Positions 18,942 through 26,735 of a stretch of 64,000 nucleotides of DNA are shown here, in pieces (position 1 is the first letter of the stretch; each line of letters begins with the position of its first letter). A model generated the notes under the pieces. That model had not been told where the DNA came from. It did not search any database and saw only the letters and a list, made by a program, of their open reading frames with translations. Position numbers and translations under genes: made by a program. The stretch comes from Emcibacter sp048269205. Lineage in GTDB: Bacteria; Pseudomonadota; Alphaproteobacteria; Sphingomonadales; Emcibacteraceae. The stretch lies in NCBI RefSeq assembly GCF_048269205.1, contig NZ_JBLXJC010000001.1, positions 1,550,001 to 1,614,000 of the forward strand. Direction: 5' to 3'.

Positions 18942-20912
18942 ATGAGTGATTTGTTTGAGACGACCCCCGTAGCCGGTGAATATTCCGCCAAGGATATCGA
19001 GGTACTGGAGGGCCTGGAGCCCGTCCGCATGCGTCCGGGCATGTATATCGGCGGCACCGACGAACGTGCCCTGCACCATCTTGTGGCCGAGGTTCTCGAC
19101 AACTCCATGGACGAGGCCGTTGCCGGCCACGCCAGCCGCATCGAAATGACACTCAATGTAGACGGGTCCGTCACCATTACCGACAATGGCCGCGGCATCC
19201 CCGTGGACCCGCACCCCAAATACAAGGACAAGTCGGCGCTTGAGGTGATTCTGACCACGCTTCATTCAGGCGGCAAGTTCAACAGCAAGGCCTACGAGAC
19301 CTCCGGCGGCCTGCACGGGGTCGGTATTTCCGTGGTGAACGCCCTATCGGATGTTATGACCGTAGAAGTTGCCCGCGATAAACAGGTCTGGAAACAGGAA
19401 TTTTCCCGGGGTCATGCACAGACAAAACTGGAAAACCTGGGTGCGACCCCGAACCGGCGCGGCACCAAAGTGACTTTTCATCCGGACCCGGAAATCTTCG
19501 GCGAAAACGCGAAGCTGAAACCGGCCCGGCTTTACCAGTCTGCCAAATCCAAGGCCTATCTGTTCCGCGGTGTGGAAATACGCTGGGCCTGTGACCCGGA
19601 ACTTCTGAAGGAAGGCGACGACACCCCGGAAAAAGATACGCTGCATTTCCCGGGCGGGCTGAATGATTACCTGACTGCGACCATGGAAAAGCGCAGTCTC
19701 GTCACCACAGAAAACTTCCATGGCCGGGTACCGCTGGCCGACAATATGGGCAATGTGGAATGGTCCATTGCCTGGCCGGAATATGGCGACGGCAGCACCC
19801 GTTCCTACTGTAACACAGTGCCCACGCCCCAGGGTGGCACCCACGAGGCCGGCATGAGGGCGGCATTGCTCAAGGGCATCAAGGCCTACGGCGAACTGAT
19901 CGGCAACAAGAAAGCCGCCCAGATCACCGGCGAGGATATTTTTGTCGCCGCCTGTTCACTGATTTCCGTCTTTATCAAGAACCCGCAGTTCCAGGGGCAG
20001 ACCAAGGACAAGCTGACCACCCCGGAAGCCGCCAAACTGGTGGAACAGGCGGTGCGTGACCATTTCGACCACTGGCTGTCCGGCGCGCCGGATATGGCCA
20101 ACGATCTGCTGGCCTGGGCTTTGGAGCGGGTCGAGGAACGCCTGCGCCGCCGTCAGGAAAAGGACACCCAGCGCAAAACCGCCACCAACAAGCGCAAGCT
20201 GCGCCTGCCCGGCAAGCTGGCTGACTGTTCCAAGGACGGTTCCGAAGGCACGGAAATCTATATCGTTGAGGGCGATTCAGCCGGTGGCTCCGCCAAGCAG
20301 GCCCGGGACCGCAAGACCCAGGCGATCCTGCCGATCCGTGGTAAAATCCTCAATGTGGCCTCAGCCACTCGCGACAAGATTCGCGGCAACCAGGAAATCG
20401 CCGATATCAACCAGGCGCTGGGCTGCGGCCATGGCGACAAGTATGTCGAAAACGACTTAAGATACGAAAAGATCGTCATCATGACCGATGCGGACGTGGA
20501 CGGCGCCCATATCGCCACGCTGCTGATGACCTATTTCTATCAGGAAATGCCCGAACTCATTAAAAACGGTCACCTCTATCTGGCCCAGCCGCCGCTCTAC
20601 CGTATCGCCCAGGGCGGTAAGGTGCTGTATGCCCGGGACGACGCCCACAAGGACGAACTGATGGCCAGCGAGTTTTCCGGTCGCGGCAAGGTGGAAGTGA
20701 GCCGCTTTAAAGGCCTTGGTGAAATGCCACCGGCCCAGCTTCGTGAGACCACCATGACCCGCGGTAAACGCACCCTGCTGCGCATTGTCATCCCCGAAGG
20801 CGGGCGTCTGGAAACGTCAGAAAAGGTCGATCAGCTGATGGGCAAGAAACCGGAGCTCCGCTTCCAGTTCATCCAGGAAAATGCGGAGAAGGCGAAAGAG
20901 CTGGATATTTAG
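18942..20912 (+). CDS. parE: DNA topoisomerase IV subunit B
   Basis: ATPase subunit of the chromosome-decatenating topoisomerase. The 656-residue protein has the GHKL ATPase motifs (EVLDNSMDEA, ITDNGRGIPVD, GGLHGVGISVVNAL), a transducer domain, and the TOPRIM metal motifs EGDSAGGSAKQARDR and DADVDGAHI. The length and absence of the GyrB insert, with gyrA-type sequence elsewhere in the window, favour ParE over GyrB. The upstream region shows no clear ribosome site, only a weak GAG. Confidence 0.93.
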   Translation: MSDLFETTPVAGEYSAKDIEVLEGLEPVRMRPGMYIGGTDERALHHLVAEVLDNSMDEAVAGHASRIEMTLNVDGSVTITDNGRGIPVDPHPKYKDKSALEVILTTLHSGGKFNSKAYETSGGLHGVGISVVNALSDVMTVEVARDKQVWKQEFSRGHAQTKLENLGATPNRRGTKVTFHPDPEIFGENAKLKPARLYQSAKSKAYLFRGVEIRWACDPELLKEGDDTPEKDTLHFPGGLNDYLTATMEKRSLVTTENFHGRVPLADNMGNVEWSIAWPEYGDGSTRSYCNTVPTPQGGTHEAGMRAALLKGIKAYGELIGNKKAAQITGEDIFVAACSLISVFIKNPQFQGQTKDKLTTPEAAKLVEQAVRDHFDHWLSGAPDMANDLLAWALERVEERLRRRQEKDTQRKTATNKRKLRLPGKLADCSKDGSEGTEIYIVEGDSAGGSAKQARDRKTQAILPIRGKILNVASATRDKIRGNQEIADINQALGCGHGDKYVENDLRYEKIVIMTDADVDGAHIATLLMTYFYQEMPELIKNGHLYLAQPPLYRIAQGGKVLYARDDAHKDELMASEFSGRGKVEVSRFKGLGEMPPAQLRETTMTRGKRTLLRIVIPEGGRLETSEKVDQLMGKKPELRFQFIQENAEKAKELDI

Positions 20913-20951
20913 ACGGATTGTTTCTTAGCCTCCAATTTTCAGGAGATCCCC

Positions 20952-21641
20952 ATGCCACAGCATATCGGAATTGTGGCCTGCTCGTCAGAGGGCGCGGCGT
21001 TGTGTTACCGGACCATCTGCGCCGAGGGGGCGGAGCATCTCGGCCCGCATGGCCATCCGGAAATCACCATGCATACCCCGCCGCTGTCCGACTATATGAA
21101 GTGCATCGACCGGGATGATTGGCAGGGCGTAGGCGACCTGATGCTCCGATCCGCTGAAAAACTGGCCGGCGCCGGGGCGGATTTTGTCATCTGCCCCGAC
21201 AATACCATTCATCAGGCCCTGCCCTTTATCCTGGACCGTTCCCCTCTGCCCTGGCTCCATATCGCAGAGGTGGTGGTGGATGAGGCTGTAAAAAGGGGCT
21301 ACTGCAAGCTTGGCCTCACCGGCACCCGCTGGCTGGTGGACAGTGAGGTCTATCCGGAGAAAATCCACGCCCGCGGCCTCGATTATGTACAGCCCGAGCC
21401 CGAACAGCTGGAGGAAATCAGCCGCATCATCATGAATGAGTTGACTTATGGTATCTGCAAGCCAGAGGCGCTCGGCACTTTCCAGAAAGTTATCCAGGGC
21501 CTAAAGGACAGGGGCTGCGACGCCGTGGTACTCGGCTGCACGGAAATCCCGCTGTTGGTCGATGACGACACCTCCCCGCTGCCAACGCTGGATTCCACCC
21601 GCCTCCTCGCCCGTACGGCGCTGATGAAAGCGATTGGCTAA
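20952..21641 (+). CDS. Aspartate/glutamate racemase family protein
   Basis: A 229-residue protein of the Asp/Glu racemase fold. The C-terminal half keeps the second catalytic cysteine motif (LGCTEIPLL, about residue 197). The first motif reads ICPDNTIHQ instead of the more common C-(S/T)-N-T-x-H, so the first cysteine is shifted by one residue, and racemase activity cannot be taken for granted. An AGGAGAT ribosome site lies 6 bases before the ATG. It follows parE by 39 bases on the same strand; no functional link is evident. Amino-acid racemase or arylmalonate decarboxylase-like roles are both possible. Confidence 0.8.
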   Translation: MPQHIGIVACSSEGAALCYRTICAEGAEHLGPHGHPEITMHTPPLSDYMKCIDRDDWQGVGDLMLRSAEKLAGAGADFVICPDNTIHQALPFILDRSPLPWLHIAEVVVDEAVKRGYCKLGLTGTRWLVDSEVYPEKIHARGLDYVQPEPEQLEEISRIIMNELTYGICKPEALGTFQKVIQGLKDRGCDAVVLGCTEIPLLVDDDTSPLPTLDSTRLLARTALMKAIG

Positions 21642-21789
21642 CCCCTCACTATTATGTCTTGAACTTCTCAATTTTTGTTCAATCACCACATTCAATGCTG
21701 CCCTGCACATAGTATCATTGACTTATTGACAGAATTGCCTATCCTGCGCCTCTGATCATGATTGCAATTTTGAAAGACTACTCGACCAC

Positions 21790-23142
21790 ATGGGTTTTGA
21801 ATATTTAGGTTTAAGTGAACAGCTCCTCGCCGCCATCAAAGATGCCGGCTATACCGAGCCCACCCCCATCCAGGCCAAAGCCATTCCCGCTGTCCTTCAG
21901 GGCAGGGACATTCTGGGTATTGCCCAGACCGGAACCGGTAAAACCGCCTCATTTACCCTGCCCCTGATCGATATTCTTTCCGAAGGCCGGGCCCGGGCGC
22001 GCATGCCGCGCACCTTGATTCTCGAGCCAACCCGCGAACTGGCTGCCCAGGTGGCTGAAAGTTTCGAAAAATACGGCAAAAATTCAAAGCTGACCATGGC
22101 CCTGCTGATCGGTGGTGTGGCCTTTGCCGAACAGGAAAAGCTTCTGGACCGCGGCGTTGACGTGTTGATCGCCACACCGGGTCGTCTGCTTGACCATCTG
22201 GACCGCGGTCGCGTCATGCTGACCGGCACCGAGATCCTTGTGGTTGACGAAGCGGATCGCATGCTTGACATGGGTTTTATCCCCGATGTGGAGAAAATCT
22301 GTAAACTGATGCCGCCTCGTCTGCAGAGCCTTTTCTTCTCGGCCACCATGCCGAAAGAAGTGAAGCGTCTGACGGACCAGTTCCTCAAGGACCCCAAGGA
22401 AATCACCGTTTCCTCGCCCAAGTCCACGGCGACGACCATTACCCAGAAAATTGTCCGGGTGGCCGCTGACGACAAAACAAAACGGGCTGCTCTGCGTTAC
22501 CTGATCCAAACAAACGATGTGAAAAACGGTATCATTTTCTGCAATCGCAAGTCGGATGTTAAAGTGGTCGCAAAATCGCTGGCCGTGCACGGCTTCAGCG
22601 TGGCTGAAATTCATGGCGACCTGCCGCAGGAAACCCGTACCCAGACCCTGGCCAAATATAAGGCCGGCGAAATTCAGTTGCTTGTGGCGTCCGATGTTGC
22701 CGCCCGGGGGCTGGATGTTTCAGACATCACCCATGTGTTCAACTATGATATTCCGTCCAACCCGGAAGATTATATTCACCGCATCGGCCGCACTGGTCGT
22801 GCCGGCAAGGAAGGCTGGTCCTTCAGCCTGACCACACCGCGGGACAAAAAATATCTCGATGCCCTTCTAAAAATGCTGGGTAAGGACATTCCGGAAGAAA
22901 AACTGGAAGGTTTCGAAGCTCCTGCCTCCAGAGATCGCAAATCCAGCCGGAAGCCCCGGCAAAAAGACGACGGCAGGCAAAGCAAAGCACCAGCCGGTCG
23001 TGAAGAGAATAAAGCTCCTTCACGGGAGTCCTCTCCCCGAAAAGACAGGCCGCCCCGGGAAAAAGAGCCCGCAGACAGGGGTAAACCCGTCGTCGGCATG
23101 GGCGACCATGTCCCTGCGTTTCTGTTGCGAGACGCCAAATAA
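21790..23142 (+). CDS. DEAD-box ATP-dependent RNA helicase
   Basis: RNA helicase of the RhlE/SrmB-like group. Q motif region FEYLGLSEQLLAAI..GYTEPTPIQ, motif I AQTGTGKT, Ia PTRELAAQ, II DEAD (in VVDEADRMLDMGF), III SAT, IV-VI with ARGLDVSD and HRIGRTGRAG are all intact within about 375 residues. The last 75 residues are a basic, Arg/Lys/Pro/Ser-rich low-complexity tail, as in RNA helicases acting on ribosome assembly or mRNA turnover. Which paralogue it is cannot be decided by eye. Confidence 0.93.
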   Translation: MGFEYLGLSEQLLAAIKDAGYTEPTPIQAKAIPAVLQGRDILGIAQTGTGKTASFTLPLIDILSEGRARARMPRTLILEPTRELAAQVAESFEKYGKNSKLTMALLIGGVAFAEQEKLLDRGVDVLIATPGRLLDHLDRGRVMLTGTEILVVDEADRMLDMGFIPDVEKICKLMPPRLQSLFFSATMPKEVKRLTDQFLKDPKEITVSSPKSTATTITQKIVRVAADDKTKRAALRYLIQTNDVKNGIIFCNRKSDVKVVAKSLAVHGFSVAEIHGDLPQETRTQTLAKYKAGEIQLLVASDVAARGLDVSDITHVFNYDIPSNPEDYIHRIGRTGRAGKEGWSFSLTTPRDKKYLDALLKMLGKDIPEEKLEGFEAPASRDRKSSRKPRQKDDGRQSKAPAGREENKAPSRESSPRKDRPPREKEPADRGKPVVGMGDHVPAFLLRDAK

Positions 23143-23277
23143 TTCCCTGCCATCAAGGCCTTATGTACTAATTTTTACCCTTTATTTACCCTGCTCCTTA
23201 GCCATTTTTTAGGAATAGTAGCATATACAGCTGATATCGGGCGGATACACGTACAACAGCTAGGGTTGGGACGACGC

Positions 23278-24345
23278 ATGTCATTTATCCAGGACAGGGA
23301 TGATATCGAATTTATAAGGGAAACGTCTGACAAGGCGCTGGACTTTATGTCGGAGTATAATATCGTTCCGACACCAATGAATTATGAGATTTGGTATACC
23401 TATTCGGCGGGCTCCGATCTTGCACTCAGCGGCGCCATCAACGGGCTGATTGGCAAGGCTACACGTTTCAACACCGAAATCTGTGAAAATCTGTATCAGA
23501 GGTTTTTTTCCGCGGAAATGTCCCAGGCGGCAATTGAAGAATCCGGACAATCGATTCAGAAGGAACTGGTCAAAATTCTCAAGACCCTCAAGGAGAATGG
23601 CGACAGCACGTCTGAATACAACAGCTCCCTCACAGGTCACATGGATTATCTCGAGAACATTAAGGCCGGTGGTGAAATCGCGGCCATTCTCAAGAATATT
23701 CTGGCCGATACACAGCGCATGCAAGAGAAAAGCCATAAAATGGAAGCCGATCTAAAGTCCTCTTCCCAGGAGATCCAGAAACTCCAGTCCAGTCTGGAGG
23801 CCGTACGCCAGGAAAGTATGACAGACATGCTGACCAACATCGGCAACCGCAAATGTTTCGAGAATGAACTGGACCGGGCGTTCCGTGACTGCGAGAAACA
23901 CGGCAAGGGACTGTCTCTTCTGATTGGCGATATCGACTATTTCAAGCTATTCAATGACACCTGGGGACACCAGGTCGGCGACCAGGTTCTGAAAGCGGTT
24001 GCCCACATCATGAAACTGCGTGTCGGTGACAAGGGCATACCCGCCCGCTTCGGCGGTGAAGAGTTCTGTGTGGTGTTGCCCGAAACAGCTATCAGCGATG
24101 CTTTGGAAATGGCCGAAGCCATACGGGATTCTGTTTCCCAACGCTCCATGAAACGGAAAAGCACCGGGGAACGTATCGGCAAAATCACGGTTTCCTTCGG
24201 TGTGGCGGAATATCATTCCGGAGACAACAAATCGGAAATCATTGGCCGGGCTGACGAAGCGCTCTATTTGGCCAAAAAGGCCGGGCGCAACTGCATTAAA
24301 TCCGAATTCGATCTGCAGCAGGGTAAGAACCGTATAACTGCCTAG
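23278..24345 (+). CDS. GGDEF domain protein, probable diguanylate cyclase
   Basis: Makes the second messenger c-di-GMP. The ATG at 23278 gives 355 residues. Residues 1-165 are a soluble, helical region without a recognised sensor fold (a family often begins ...PTPMNYEIWYTY as here), ending in a coiled coil (about 140-178) that joins a GGDEF domain. The active-site signature is FGGEEF (about 258-263), followed by FGVAEY and the closing ADEALYLAKKAGRNC. An RxxD inhibitory site is not obvious. It lies 78 bases upstream of the SOS-box-controlled small membrane protein but has its own start region and is probably not co-regulated. Confidence 0.92.
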   Translation: MSFIQDRDDIEFIRETSDKALDFMSEYNIVPTPMNYEIWYTYSAGSDLALSGAINGLIGKATRFNTEICENLYQRFFSAEMSQAAIEESGQSIQKELVKILKTLKENGDSTSEYNSSLTGHMDYLENIKAGGEIAAILKNILADTQRMQEKSHKMEADLKSSSQEIQKLQSSLEAVRQESMTDMLTNIGNRKCFENELDRAFRDCEKHGKGLSLLIGDIDYFKLFNDTWGHQVGDQVLKAVAHIMKLRVGDKGIPARFGGEEFCVVLPETAISDALEMAEAIRDSVSQRSMKRKSTGERIGKITVSFGVAEYHSGDNKSEIIGRADEALYLAKKAGRNCIKSEFDLQQGKNRITA

Positions 24346-24352
24346 CTCGTTT

Positions 24353-24407
24353 GTTCCTTTTTTGTTCTTGACTCACCGTCAAATAATCAATAGAACAAAC
24401 AAAGAAC
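24353..24407 (+). promoter_or_regulatory. Promoter with two LexA (SOS) boxes
   Basis: Two sites match the alphaproteobacterial LexA consensus exactly: GTTC-CTTTTTT-GTTC at 24353-24367 and, in opposite orientation, GAAC-AAACAAA-GAAC at 24393-24407. Between them TTGACT (24368-24373) reads as a -35 element; 17 bases later TAGAAC (24391-24396) is a poor -10 that overlaps the second box. A further small palindrome, TTGACTCACCGTCAA, spans 24368-24382 and overlaps the -35. The boxes therefore bracket the presumed RNA polymerase site, and a ribosome site and ATG follow 4 and 15 bases after the second box. LexA binding is inferred from the consensus. Confidence 0.75.
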
Positions 24408-24422
24408 ATAAAGGAGATAGTC

Positions 24423-24596
24423 ATGGAATACCTGCTGCATTTTATCGGACTTCTTTTCATCCCGCTCATGATTCTACAGATCGGTTCCGCCCTGCGTGAG
24501 ATTTTCAGGGCTGCCCCTTCTGTCCTTCCCAAGCAATCACAATTTATTGATTTTGCGTCTAACCGGATTCTTCGGCCCAGTCTGGTCACGGAATGA
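24423..24596 (+). CDS. Small membrane protein, 57 residues, predicted SOS-induced
   Basis: A short frame (ATG 24423, TGA 24594-24596) with an excellent ribosome site, AAGGAG, 6 bases before the ATG. Residues 3-22 are a strongly hydrophobic segment (YLLHFIGLLFIPLMILQI), followed by a polar, mildly basic tail of 35 residues, so an inner-membrane protein with a cytoplasmic or periplasmic tail is likely. Two LexA boxes bracket its promoter. I know no family for it. Small SOS-induced membrane proteins such as Caulobacter SidA block cell division; the size and regulation are similar, but no sequence similarity is claimed. The frame is shorter than usual gene-calling cut-offs and could easily go unannotated. 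Confidence 0.75.
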   Translation: MEYLLHFIGLLFIPLMILQIGSALREIFRAAPSVLPKQSQFIDFASNRILRPSLVTE

Positions 24597-24618
24597 TGTG
24601 AAAAGCTGACAGGAAAGA

Positions 24619-24984
24619 CTATTCCATCGCCCCGGCCTCGATGTCGAAGGCATCATATTCGTGGTCAATGCTCAATTCGATAAGATGTCTATAGAGCCTT
24701 TCCGCGAACCCTTCATTCAGCCCGATGGTTTTTGCGTGGTCCGTGACATTTTTTACGACCGCTTCGATCCTTTCATCGTCACGAACAAGGGTGCGGTCTT
24801 TTTTCAGCACGGCGGCCTGCTCCATAAAAGACAGCCTGAACTTCAGAACTTCCACCAGAAAACGATCCAGCTTGTCTATCTCTTCCCTGAGCGCTGCCAT
24901 GGTCTCACAGTTTTCTGCCCTACCGACAGTGATCACTTTTCCGTCAAACGACAGAGATGTAGAATTCATTATATTTTTTCTCAT
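24619..24984 (-). CDS. Chorismate mutase type II-like protein
   Basis: A 121-residue helical protein with the AroQ/chorismate mutase II pattern: an N-terminal helix LREEIDKLDRFLVEVLKFRL, then a basic AAVLKKDR turn, RDDERIEAVVKNV, and a final helix ERLYRHLIELSIDHEY. The key Arg in helix 1 of typical mutases appears here as Arg in FRLSF, and Lys in LKKDR matches the second ligand. It starts 19 bases after the TPR/SPOR lipoprotein gene and is probably co-transcribed. Either a true mutase or an isochorismate-pyruvate-lyase-like relative. Start chosen among in-frame ATGs at 24984 and 24969; neither ribosome site is strong. Confidence 0.75.
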   Translation of the reverse strand: MRKNIMNSTSLSFDGKVITVGRAENCETMAALREEIDKLDRFLVEVLKFRLSFMEQAAVLKKDRTLVRDDERIEAVVKNVTDHAKTIGLNEGFAERLYRHLIELSIDHEYDAFDIEAGAME

Positions 24985-25003
24985 GATATGGAATAGATCC
25001 GGG

Positions 25004-26281
25004 TCAGCGATCCGTATAGATAACGAGACAGTCAACACCCTCTTCCTGCAATCTTGTGCAAATATCCCGGGCCTCCCTCTTGTCCTCTATTTCAGAGACA
25101 AACAGGCGATAGAGCACGCTACCGTCCTCGAGGGAGACCTCACGGGCTAGCGGGCTGTAGGATAACAGAATCTCCGAGGATTTCCTGTGCAGTCGCTCCC
25201 ACCCCTGAATGGCCAGACTTTCCAGAGGATAAGAGCCCAGCTGGACACGATACACCTTGTCACTCATCTTAGTGGGCGCTACCGGCGCTTCGACGGCCCC
25301 GGCATCCGCCGGAACGGCAATGTCAGCCTGCAAAGAGGGTTGGGTGCCCTGCTTCAGGATTTCCATCAGCTTTTTCTTTTTCGGATCGATTGGTTCCTGT
25401 TTCGGGACAGTAGCGCCTTCTTCAACGACATCTGCATGAGCAACATCAGGTTCAGATTTGGGAAAAGTACGCTTGCCGAGAAATATGGCCTGGGCCTTCT
25501 GCTGTGAGGTCAGGCTTTTGAGCCAATCGTAAAACTGGAAATTGGCCGGGATTTCCTCCTCGGACATTATCGTTGCGGCCATTTCCTGCGCCGCCTCTTT
25601 CTCACCGGAAAGTGCATAGGCCATAACCAGGTTCTGCAACGCGGTTTTATTGTTCACATCCAGATTTGCCGCTTTGCTGAGTATGCGTATGGCCGGGGCA
25701 TATTGCCCCTGTATGGCAAATGACAGGCCAAGATTGTTCAAAAGGCTAATATTATCAGGATAGCTGTTCAGGCCGGTACCATAGGTCAACTGGGCCTCCT
25801 CGTGCTCCCCTTTGAGATCATAGGCCAGGCCGCGGATGTTGTAATAGCGATAGTTGTCCACAACCTGTCCCTGCGCGGCACTCTGTTCAAGATATTCCAG
25901 CGCCTCGTCGGGCTTATCCTTTTTAATCAGCATCTGGCTGATGCCGATATTGGCCTCTGCGTTGGTCGGATCAAGTTCCAGAACGGACTGGTAGACGGCA
26001 ATGGCAGCATCAGCCGCGCCGAGACTGAGATAGGTTCTAGCAAGTCCAAGCTTGGCACGTAAGTGTTCTGGGTTTTCCGATGCCGCACGCTGATAAAGCC
26101 TCAGGGCATTGCCATAATCGCCCGTTTTGATAAAGCTGTCCGCCATATTGACCAGAGAATCAGCGTCAAAAACAAGCTCGCCATTCACTCTTTTGGGACC
26201 CGATGCACTGCAACCGGACAGGAACAGAACTACCGTAAGGATAACGGACAGGAAGACATTATGACGTTTTATCAGTAACAT
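25004..26281 (-). CDS. TPR-repeat lipoprotein with C-terminal SPOR domain
   Basis: A 425-residue envelope protein. The N-terminus is a lipoprotein signal with a lipobox LSGC (Cys about 24). Residues 40-240 hold about five to six tetratricopeptide repeats (for example GDYGNALRLYQRAASENPEHLRAKLGLAR-type units), reminiscent of the pilus-assembly lipoprotein TadD. Residues 345-425 form a SPOR domain (YRVQLGSYPLESLAIQGWERL ... CLVIYTDR), which in known cases binds glycan strands lacking stem peptides at division sites. No tad genes are adjacent, so a role in cell-wall or division is favoured by the SPOR domain. Confidence 0.82.
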   Translation of the reverse strand: MLLIKRHNVFLSVILTVVLFLSGCSASGPKRVNGELVFDADSLVNMADSFIKTGDYGNALRLYQRAASENPEHLRAKLGLARTYLSLGAADAAIAVYQSVLELDPTNAEANIGISQMLIKKDKPDEALEYLEQSAAQGQVVDNYRYYNIRGLAYDLKGEHEEAQLTYGTGLNSYPDNISLLNNLGLSFAIQGQYAPAIRILSKAANLDVNNKTALQNLVMAYALSGEKEAAQEMAATIMSEEEIPANFQFYDWLKSLTSQQKAQAIFLGKRTFPKSEPDVAHADVVEEGATVPKQEPIDPKKKKLMEILKQGTQPSLQADIAVPADAGAVEAPVAPTKMSDKVYRVQLGSYPLESLAIQGWERLHRKSSEILLSYSPLAREVSLEDGSVLYRLFVSEIEDKREARDICTRLQEEGVDCLVIYTDR

Positions 26282-26444
26282 GGTTCCATATGCCTTTGTT
26301 TTTCAACACTTTTACACCGGTCCAAAGCATACAGGCAAGCATTAACCATAACCAGAATTCTTTTGATAAAAGTGAATCAGAAGTTAATATTTGGGTAATG
26401 AATATGCTATATCCTTGTGTGGAATTAAAAAAGGAAGAGAAAAA

Positions 26445-26639
26445 ATGGTAGATGTTGCAGAAGCAAGTAAAGCCTCCAACGCCGTCCAGTTTGATGCCGG
26501 ACGCAGCAGCAGCCTTGAAAACAAGGCAGCTGTCCAGCAGACAGTTCAGAATATTGCTGACGACTCCTCTTTCGAGCGTAAGGAAGTCGAAGCGGATACG
26601 GGCCCTGATGTGGGCAAAAACGTAGACGTTCGCGCCTGA
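26445..26639 (+). CDS. Small hypothetical protein (64 residues)
   Basis: A 64-residue polar protein without membrane segment or signal; rich in Ala, Ser, Asp, Val and Glu, and ending TGPDVGKNVDVRA. It is supported by an AAGGAAGAG ribosome site before the ATG at 26445 and by a strong terminator 26 bases after its stop. A short upstream extension without a ribosome site is rejected. No family is recognised. It sits alone between two minus-strand operons and so has its own promoter. Confidence 0.6.
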   Translation: MVDVAEASKASNAVQFDAGRSSSLENKAAVQQTVQNIADDSSFERKEVEADTGPDVGKNVDVRA

Positions 26640-26664
26640 TTTTTTTTGCGATTACACAGAATTG

Positions 26665-26702
26665 AAAAGGCATGACCCACGGGCCATGCCTTTTGTTTTT
26701 TC
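26665..26702 (+). terminator. Rho-independent terminator
   Basis: Perfect 10-bp stem (AAAAGGCATG at 26665-26674 with 26685-26694) and then a G followed by TTTTTT. Ends the transcript of the small protein at 26445; the A-rich 5' side means it can also act for aspS-side transcription in reverse. Confidence 0.85.
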
Positions 26703-26735
26703 CTCTTGTGAAACTTCAGTGTCTTCCGAAATTTC

